Shown here piece after piece: positions 57,020 through 64,000 of a stretch of 64,000 nucleotides of DNA. This stretch comes from Cyclina sinensis (Eukaryota; Mollusca; Bivalvia; Venerida; Veneridae), in contig JAAONU010000002.1 of NCBI GenBank assembly GCA_012932295.1, forward strand, positions 23,157,770 through 23,221,769, in the 5' to 3' direction. Each line of letters starts with the position of its first letter. The stretch's first letter is position 1. Position numbers and translations under genes: made by a program. A model generated the notes under the pieces. The model searched no databases. It saw only the letters and a program-made list of their open reading frames with translations, and was not told where the DNA came from.

Positions 57020-59420
57020 TGATAATAAATAGTACGCTCTGCGACATGTTAATTTTTTCCCCCGGATCAAAAACGGCAGAGAGTAATGGCAGATAAAAAG
57101 TCTTCGGACATGACATACGACGTTTACAAATGCATCAGGTCGAGTTTAACATGCTGTTTAATTACAAAGTGTGAATTGATTAATGTCATTACAATTTCAA
57201 CGAATAAATTTGCCTTGACATGTACAAGTTAAAAATTCTTCATCCGTGAAAACAATTCTGGGTGATTAAAGCCGATGTATTGAGGGCCTGTTCCGTCTTG
57301 AAGTAGTGTTTATGATAGTCGCAAAACACCGACAGCATTTCAAATTGTAACAACAACAACAATCGAAATAAATCCATTTCAGACACACCGGCAATAACAT
57401 GATTATATGCAGACTCGATTGGTAGTTTCGCCGGTACACTTACGCCCAATATGCCTAATTTCAATTTGCTTTTCCATGTATCGTTTTCAATTAAAATGAT
57501 TTTCAGAAAAAAACTTCCATTTTTAACCAGTCAGACAGCGTTGCCAATTACAGCTCCGCACAAAGCCTGGTTCACGACAACACTTTTGGTGGTGTTTAAC
57601 CTGTAACAAATCGCGTAACCGAGGAATTTACCGAAAAGGCAACTACCAAAACAAACATTCCAAAATAACCAGAAAATACACATGGAAAGTAATTTCGGGA
57701 ATAAATCCTTTCATAAAAGACTAGTTGTTGATTATGCAATGATCTTTAGAGTAGCTGTATGATCTAAATAGGCTGAAGTCTCGAGTATATTAACACTAAA
57801 TCCCACTTAGGGTTATAGTAAATTGTTAACGTCATCTGAGGCTAAAGAGGTCTTCTTTGGTTAATATCACACTTGGACCTGATTTTTACTTAATTATATC
57901 GAACCAAACACAGTACCCATCAAAACGATATGAGCACATGACATTTCAAGGTCAACTGACATAGTCTGTCAACTAATTGCATTTTATTATACTTATGAGA
58001 GCCTTTTTTTAAGGGAAATACACTGTATTTAAAACAAAAAGTAAAAAAATGCCACTTTCCTGTTTCATAATGTTACTCTTAGTTATAAGGTTACAATGAT
58101 TTACTTAGACTTCATGTGGTCGATGTACTTTGTGGTTTTAAACTTCAAGTTCCATAAATTGCAATCACATTGAAACATTGAAGGTTTGAGAGTTAATATA
58201 CAGAAGTTCAAATAATTTTGGCCATAATGTATGATAGAAATACAAATTTACTCGTGTATTAAATGTCTACGAGAAACTAGTGATATAAACAGACGAATCT
58301 TAGCTGAATGTGATACATATACACGCGAACGGACACGCTTAACTCAATTATTTTCTTAGCATTAACTCGGAAGCATTTATTGGAGGACTCGTTGATTCAA
58401 TTTATTGGCTGTCTTTGGTATTAATCCAGAACCCCAAAAGAGCTTCACCAACCTATGTTGTAAATACATTCACGACATAACAATGCAATATAAAAAATTA
58501 TAATAATAATAATAATAAATAATCTTAGAACACTCTAAAAACATTCTCCATGAGAGAATGTTTAGATTAATTAGGTTAGAAATGCAATATATAAATCCAT
58601 TTTTAATGTCCCCATACATGACACTTATATTTCGTGTTTTCGATAAGTTATAAATGTAATCGGAAAAAATGGATAAGAAAAGTACATAAAGAAGTTTCAA
58701 TAAATAGCGTTATGTTTGAAATCTCTGAAAATCAACATTTCATATCCTTGTAAATAAGTTAACATTTTGTATGTATATTGTTATAATCCTATATAATGTA
58801 ATTGTGTATTTAATGTACGATATATGCATTGTGTATGATATGTTCTTTGTGTATATGTTCAGTAATCGTATGTTATGTTCTCATGTATATGTTTTGATTA
58901 ATTGTTATATCAGTCTCTGAAAAGTGGAATAAAAGAATATATATATTCTGTTTTAAATAATTATATTTCGTTCATGTGCATTATATTTTTTGTCCCTTTG
59001 AGTGGCGGATATTTCTGGGTTAACGGTGGTTGGGCATGCGTTTTTCTTAGTGTGCATAACAAAGCCTTTAGGACGTAATAGTAGCAACTTAGACCTCTCT
59101 AAGGTTTCTTTTTTTTTAAAAAAAAACCTACTGCTTACAATTAGATTTAGATATTTTCTCTCCGAAAACTTATTAACGTTTTCTCCTCAAACACAACTTC
59201 ACGATAGAGATACATGATTACTCTGGCGTCGTATGCACCTTGCACTAAATTTTAACTAAAAAGTATTTATATATATTTGGCTTGTACAATGACCTTATAT
59301 TACGTCGATTCTTATCATTTTATTTACAATTTGTCAATATTAAGACTAATTCACGGAAAACCTCGACGATTGAGAGACATCACAGGCAATGTCTCCTGCT
59401 GTTTTATGAGTTTTCTTGCC
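57020..59420. other. No gene seen; one leader-like frame
   Basis: A minus frame at 57375-57240 encodes MDLFRLLLLLQFEMLSVFC and ends 27 residues later without a good donor, so it could be a small secreted peptide or chance. The rest is AT-rich with no exon I can support. Confidence 0.25.
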
Positions 59421-59560
59421 TGTGAGAAAAAAATCATCGTTATTTCACTAATGCCTTCTTAGAATATATCTGTTTTACTTATTATTTTATTGTCTGTGAG
59501 AAAAAAATCATCGTTATTTCACTCATGCCTTCTTAGAATATATCTACTTTACTTATTATT
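59421..59560. repeat. 74-bp tandem duplication
   Basis: TGTGAGAAAAAAATCATCGT with its following ~45 bp occurs at 59421 and again at 59495 with very few differences. Confidence 0.9.
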
Positions 59561-59712
59561 GTCATTTTTATGATCCATTGAATAGAAGGTCGTCTTCAAG
59601 CATCGCATTATACATGTTCAATAATTGCTTTACCATTATGAAGCCTCTGGATACTTGTTTTTAGATAATCATAGATTTCTTTACCGGATTAGTGCATCCA
59701 AAATGAAAACGC

Positions 59713-59949
59713 TTGCATTGCTTGTTAGAATTCCTGGGAAAGATCGTAATACTTATTTTTGATGTTCATCATATTTGCTGGGAAATAGGAAGAGTGGGTA
59801 TCAGTTATAAAGTCATAAGTTGCAATCGCGACGCCGCTGGTGATTATAATTATCAGTCCAGATTTGTAATTCTCTCACATTTTGGCAAACCTGGTTACAT
59901 ACTTTTTAAAATCCATTTCTTTAAAAGCATTTCTATGAAATACTGGTAA
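59713..59949 (+). other. Candidate exon, plus strand (unrecognised)
   Basis: The frame contains KIVILIFDVHHICWEIGRVG, SYKVISCNRD and FGKPGYILFK. It resembles, at low level, the minus-strand frame at 60031-60265. No domain is recognised. It could be a decayed exon. Confidence 0.2.
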
Positions 59950-60030
59950 AAGCTGTCTCTGAAACAATGAAAGAAAAACCACAAACAGATATAAGTTTTG
60001 CTCATATCATTTTACTACGACATTTACCAA

Positions 60031-60265
60031 TTAACAACTGAAATCTGGGGTAATCAAAATGCCTTGTTTGTCAGAGTCTGAACGTAATATACCTATCAGG
60101 GTGTTGCAAGTAGACATTACATTGTAATCGGAACACCTAATGATCTTGAGAGACATTTCTGGGTGCACTCCGCGCACTCCATAAATATCGAATACAATGA
60201 TATTACCCCTATCTTCTGAGACCGTCACGGGCAATTGGAACAGTCTTTCTTTTCTGAGAAGTAAA
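60031..60265 (-). other. Candidate terminal exon, minus strand (unrecognised)
   Basis: After acceptor cttctcag the frame reads KERLFQLPVTVSEDRGNIIV, FDIYGVRGVHPEMSLKII, RCSDYNVMSTC and KQGILITPDFSC to TAA at 60033-60031. It looks coding in composition, but I cannot name a domain and see no partner exon. Confidence 0.3.
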
Positions 60266-60295
60266 GGTTCAGTCTAGGTCACACAAATGGCCTTC

Positions 60296-60425
60296 AATAA
60301 ACGTTTTAGCAGTGGTCAAGGTGAGCGATCTGCCTCTGCTTGTGTCAGACAACTTGGCAAATTCGAAGGCGGTGGCGTTATGATGTGGGATGGAATCATC
60401 GGGATAGGAGCATGTACAGAAGACT
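60296..60425 (+). mobile_element. Tc1/mariner transposase fragment
   Basis: RFSSGQGERSASACVRQ then KFEGGGVMMWDGII corresponds to the R-GER....CV..-F-GGGxVMVWGGI segment of the Tc1-family DDE catalytic domain. Only this piece survives. Confidence 0.6.
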
Positions 60426-61829
60426 AGACTCATTATCTTTCGTTGAAACTTGTTGAAGACTTTCCTTATAATAGTAAAGCAGGTTACAATCTCGTGAAAT
60501 GGATTGAAATTACATGTTTCAAATATTCTTTAGAAAGGGTTCACAACGAATTGTCTGGTTTTATGCATTTGTTAAGTGACCAGGTAATATTTCTCGTGTA
60601 AGGCACAAGAAGAAACACTTTGGAAAATTCTTCTGATGCGATGGCTACACAAATATCTTAAACCATACCATAAGACATGTGCGAACATTGATTAAACTTA
60701 CACGTCTTTTTGAAATTTTTTTGTTCAACGTTTTTCATACAAACGGAAACCTAAAAAAATATTTGTTTTTATCATTTTTAACCATAACGTTCTTTTCAGT
60801 TTCTTTAATATCTAGAAAGTAAGTGAACATCAAATCATTCATTTCAAAAACGTAGAAGCCAAATTTACTTCCATGGAACGAACACTTAGTGCTGAGATAA
60901 GCTAAACAGAGTACAAAGAACTACTCAAGTAGCAATTTCTCTCTGTCAGGGTAAGTTACTAAGGAGACAACTTTGCATATCGGTAAACGTTTATTAGAAG
61001 ATTAATTTATTACAGTACAGTTTTAATATAGAGAATAAAACAAAACGAAAAGTGTTCAAAACCTAAGTCTTACGCCACTTCACTGCACTTCCGCTTAAAG
61101 AGATTCCTTTTATATCGAAGCCGTCCTGTAGTGTATCATCCATATACCTAATCCTTAACCCATAATGCCTCGCGTCCCCAAAATTAGACATACACAAATA
61201 GTTCAGACCTAGATCAGACGCCGCCGCATAAAAAAACTTACTTCCCTAAATAGAGTGAAATCGAAATTTTTTACCAGGAACCCTTTTAACTGAAAATGGA
61301 CTTGTCCAACTAAGAAGGATGGCATAAATGGGTTAAGGATTGTCCTCCCTTGGTTATATGCATTTAGTATATCTTTTAATTAGACGTCGTTGTGTGTCTT
61401 TTCTTCATTCCATAATAGAAACATATTCCAGATTATTAATTACTCTGAAGCAGACAGAAAGTTAGGTCATTTCTATAAAAGGCGTACAAATCTAAGCATT
61501 GCAGAGCAAACTACGTGAAGTAACACAGACTTATAACGCTTGACATGAATCTTGAAAAAAATGGCAGACATAATTATAACATGTTGTTTAAATACTACAG
61601 ATTGAATGCCTTAATAGAATCTGCAGATGTATTTTTTCACATTTTGTTCTTTAGTGGCACCAACTTCTCTGCGCACTTAAGGGTCGTATGTTCAACCTGA
61701 TTTAGAATGAGAATATTGTAATAAAATATTTCAAACACTCAACTTCATGCTCCGAGTCGTATATAAATTTCTTTTACAATTTTTTGACGTTTAACAGTTC
61801 CTCCTTTAATCACACATGTTGACGTAAAG
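60426..61829. other. No gene seen
   Basis: AT-rich; would contain the 3' UTR of gene A if the tail exon above is right. Confidence 0.3.
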
Positions 61830-61926
61830 TTATTCTTGATGCGGCTGTTGGGAAGGCACATCTTCTGCTTTATCAGATAAACTAAGACTCTCATAATCAT
61901 CGCTTATCATCTGTCTCTCTTTGATC
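61830..61926 (-). CDS. Gene A tail exon (candidate): short cytoplasmic tail
   Basis: After acceptor gataattccag, in phase 2 as in genes B-D, the frame reads RIKERQMISDDYESLSLSDK then AEDVPSQQPHQE and TAA at 61832-61830. The tail is only about 32 residues with one YESL motif. It is linked to the TM exon at 63919 by phase and strand; a ~2-kb intron carrying a Tc1 relic lies between. Confidence 0.5.
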
Positions 61927-62939
61927 CTGGAATTATCAAATCATGCAAGACAATTTCTGAAGAGGACATACGATGATGTATCTAATGTTTTTGAAGTAAA
62001 TTCAACTATAAAGTTTCTACATATTATCTCTAATCACGTTCATTTTACACAGATTGGTTTTCGGTACCATTTTGAACTAGCTGATGGCTCTGTGAAGGTG
62101 AAAGATTTAACACTACGTACGTTTCATATAGCATGAATCTTATCTTCAAGTATATACAAGAGTCGCGTGCTAGAGTCACGCATGACATGGGTTAATATTA
62201 CATACTGAGGTTTGTTGATGTAAGTTTTTACAATCAATTAACTGTTTTTATATATTTTCCTTCAGAACAAAATATTAATACGCATGCTTTATATGGAACC
62301 AGGGTTGTTGACTGACAATCGCTTTGATTATCTTATTTTTTTTCATCCTTCAACCCTTAGAACTGTCTTGCATAGAAGCATCACTGTCATTGTTCCTGTT
62401 TTTGATGTTCCCTATCTTTGATTTATTAACGCCATTAAGAAATATGGAGCCATACTAATTAAAATACATTACCAGAGAAAAAAATCTACCAACAAGTTTT
62501 TACCACTCCTTTTATGAAACGTACATGTATAGTTCACCAATAAATTCACACACACATTTACGAAAGATTTACACGACGTTAAGCTTACACCTTCACACAG
62601 CACCCCTTTCCGTTGCATCAAACCTATGATTATTATATTTTAGCCTCGACCTAACGCTGCATGTCCCTCAAGCATATATGAGTACTGACGTAAAAAGAAA
62701 CACTTGTTGCTTGATGTTAGTTACAAAGATACCAAAGATTTATTTTGATCAAATGATATACTTTTCTAAGATGACATTGACGTCAGAAATGCTCTACTCC
62801 CGTGGTGTGTAGCCTATAGTCAGTAACGGACATGACCACCTCTCTGAGCTCAGTCTGCACGGACTCAAGATGTCATACAGTCTTGCAAGTTTATGGACCG
62901 TTTACAGTTTCATGGCTTCCTATTTTTGATTTAGGTTCT

Positions 62940-63520
62940 GAACTGGTCTGTTGAAGTTAGATGCAACGTCTGATGAGTCAGTGTGACAGGCCCCACAGGT
63001 ACTCATTGTTGGGAGAATTTCGTGAAGTTCACGTTGATTTCATAAAATATATTGTCGCAGAATCTGGCAAGATGGGGAGACACACCTGTTGTACGGTCAA
63101 CTGGATACTTTGAGTAATGGATAAACATATTGCCTGAGAATTTGGTCTCCATATTTTTCTTCCGTCATTTAACATAAGTCGGTTCTTAAAGTGTGGTACC
63201 GCCATACACGATTTAGGACCCTTATCCGAAGCGGTCAAGCTCTACCAGACACACGTCTGTCTCTTTGAAACCCGTCTTCGACCGTCGGAATGGTGCTACG
63301 TGGTTTGCATTCATCCGTGAACAAAACATGCTTCCACTACCTTTTTGGAAAGGTCTTTTGGCATTGACGTTCGAGCAAGGCCATCGTTTAATCCTTTCTC
63401 TCGGGTGTTAGAGGTGGACCGATGTAATGTCTGTACGGAGGCGGTTTCTGTCTTCTTTTGAGGTTTCTCTTACATGTGAGGTGTTTGTACATGAGTGTAG
63501 TGACACATTTAATGTCATTT
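62940..63520 (-). mobile_element. Degenerate Tc1-like transposase
   Basis: Reading the minus strand across several frames and stops gives IGPPLTPERK, KHVLFTDEC (the region around the first catalytic Asp of the DD34E family) and GDQILRQYVYPLL, in Tc1 order. Frameshifts and stops are numerous, so it is inactive. It lies inside the putative last intron of gene A. Confidence 0.65.
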
Positions 63521-63654
63521 TTTAGGCACTGGAATCCAGAGCACAGATTCTTTTTTAATTTGCAGGGTTGAATGGCTTTGGCATTACTACTGAGGCTTAA
63601 ATGGCAGAGTTCTACTCAATTCATATTTATGCCCACGAAGAGAGGCATATAGTT

Positions 63655-63700
63655 TTTTAACTGTCCGTCTGTCAGTCAGTCTGTTGGTCATTCCGTCCGA
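63655..63700. repeat. GTCAGTCAGTCTGT-type microsatellite
   Basis: CTGTCAGTCAGTCTGTTGGT, the short repeat that commonly ends dispersed clam repeats. Confidence 0.5.
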
Positions 63701-63918
63701 AAACTGTAACACTGACCATAACTTCCTAATTAGTAATTGAATATACTTCATACTTAGACATAGGCATTTCTATTTCGAGTCAGAAATTTCTTAAGTATAT
63801 TGCAAAAATCTGTGTTATATTTCCAGTTATAAGTCTTGTTATAATTTAGATATGTAGACATGTTCAACAATAAATAAGGTAAAATGCAGAAGCTGCGCCC
63901 ATATTGTGCGAACTTTAC

Positions 63919-64000
63919 CTCTTTCTTAACATCACAAGAAGAAGGACAATTGCTTCTACAAGAATACACGTGCTGACTATCACGACGACTACTGTTTCAA
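63919..64000 (-). CDS. Gene A transmembrane exon (partial at window edge)
   Basis: ETVVVVIVSTCILVEAIVLL then LVMLRKR, followed by donor GTAAAG in phase 2: the same layout as the TM exons of genes B, C and D. The acceptor lies beyond the window. The ectodomain exons should be to the right. Confidence 0.65.

Noticed and set aside
57240..57464. Minus frame with leader MDLFRLLLLLQFEMLSVFC
   Set aside because: It ends soon after with no cysteine framework. The only donor-like site is in phase 0, unlike the receptor family. Not strong enough for a gene call.
61921..62136. Plus frame containing IGFRYHFELADGSVKVKDL
   Set aside because: The composition looks coding-like, but it overlaps the antisense of the candidate gene A tail and shows no family signature or splice sites.

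Overview
The window looks like nuclear DNA from a marine bivalve mollusc, probably a heterodont clam. The species level is inference only. It is AT-rich, has GT-AG introns, and is packed with short TIR elements, tRNA-derived SINE fragments, Tc1- and hAT-like relics, microsatellites and long tandem arrays. Coding sequence is a small fraction, and almost all convincing genes sit between 21 and 51 kb.

The main content is a tandem family of type I transmembrane receptors on the minus strand. Three members can be read end to end and a fourth runs off the right edge: gene D (29069 down to 23229, 476 aa), gene C (40932 down to 30962, 597 aa), gene B (50407 down to 42474, 521 aa) and gene A (edge, 64000 down to 61830). 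B, C and D share one exon plan with identical intron phases: signal peptide; N-terminal half of a C-type-lectin-like domain (CTLD); WSC domain in two exons; C-terminal half of the CTLD; a second, degenerate CTLD-like module in two exons; one TM exon; one tail exon. The assembled reading frames are exact multiples of three. The cysteine pattern indicates that an eight-cysteine WSC domain sits inside a four-cysteine CTLD. The tails differ strongly between copies but are tyrosine-rich, with SxYDxI (ITIM-consensus) motifs in B and D, so an innate-immune or cell-surface recognition role is a reasonable inference.

Gene C carries two unusual arrays. About 61 copies of a 39-bp unit fill most of intron 1 and abut exon 2. 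Four extra copies of a 74-bp unit abut the TM exon. In both cases the unit consists of the 3' splice acceptor plus the beginning of the downstream exon, so the gene presents many competing acceptors. In the 74-bp case, use of a copy predicts a tail-less product.

Other genes: the last exon of a TspO-like (tryptophan-rich) multi-pass membrane protein at 21721-22495 (+), interrupted by one in-frame TGA and convergent with gene D; and the 5' end of a gene resembling the YqaJ-recombinase-associated family at the left edge (-), with a frameshift.

Layout: 1-20 kb is mostly repeats (TIR/foldback elements, a 180-bp array between direct repeats, SINE and LINE fragments). 20.4-21.3 kb is a 29-bp minisatellite. 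21.7-22.5 kb is the TspO-like exon. 23.2-29.1 kb is gene D, 31-41 kb gene C and 42.5-50.4 kb gene B, whose intron 6 holds two further arrays. 51-60 kb is repeat-rich with a hAT-like element and a few weak exon candidates. 60-64 kb has Tc1 relics and the end of gene A.
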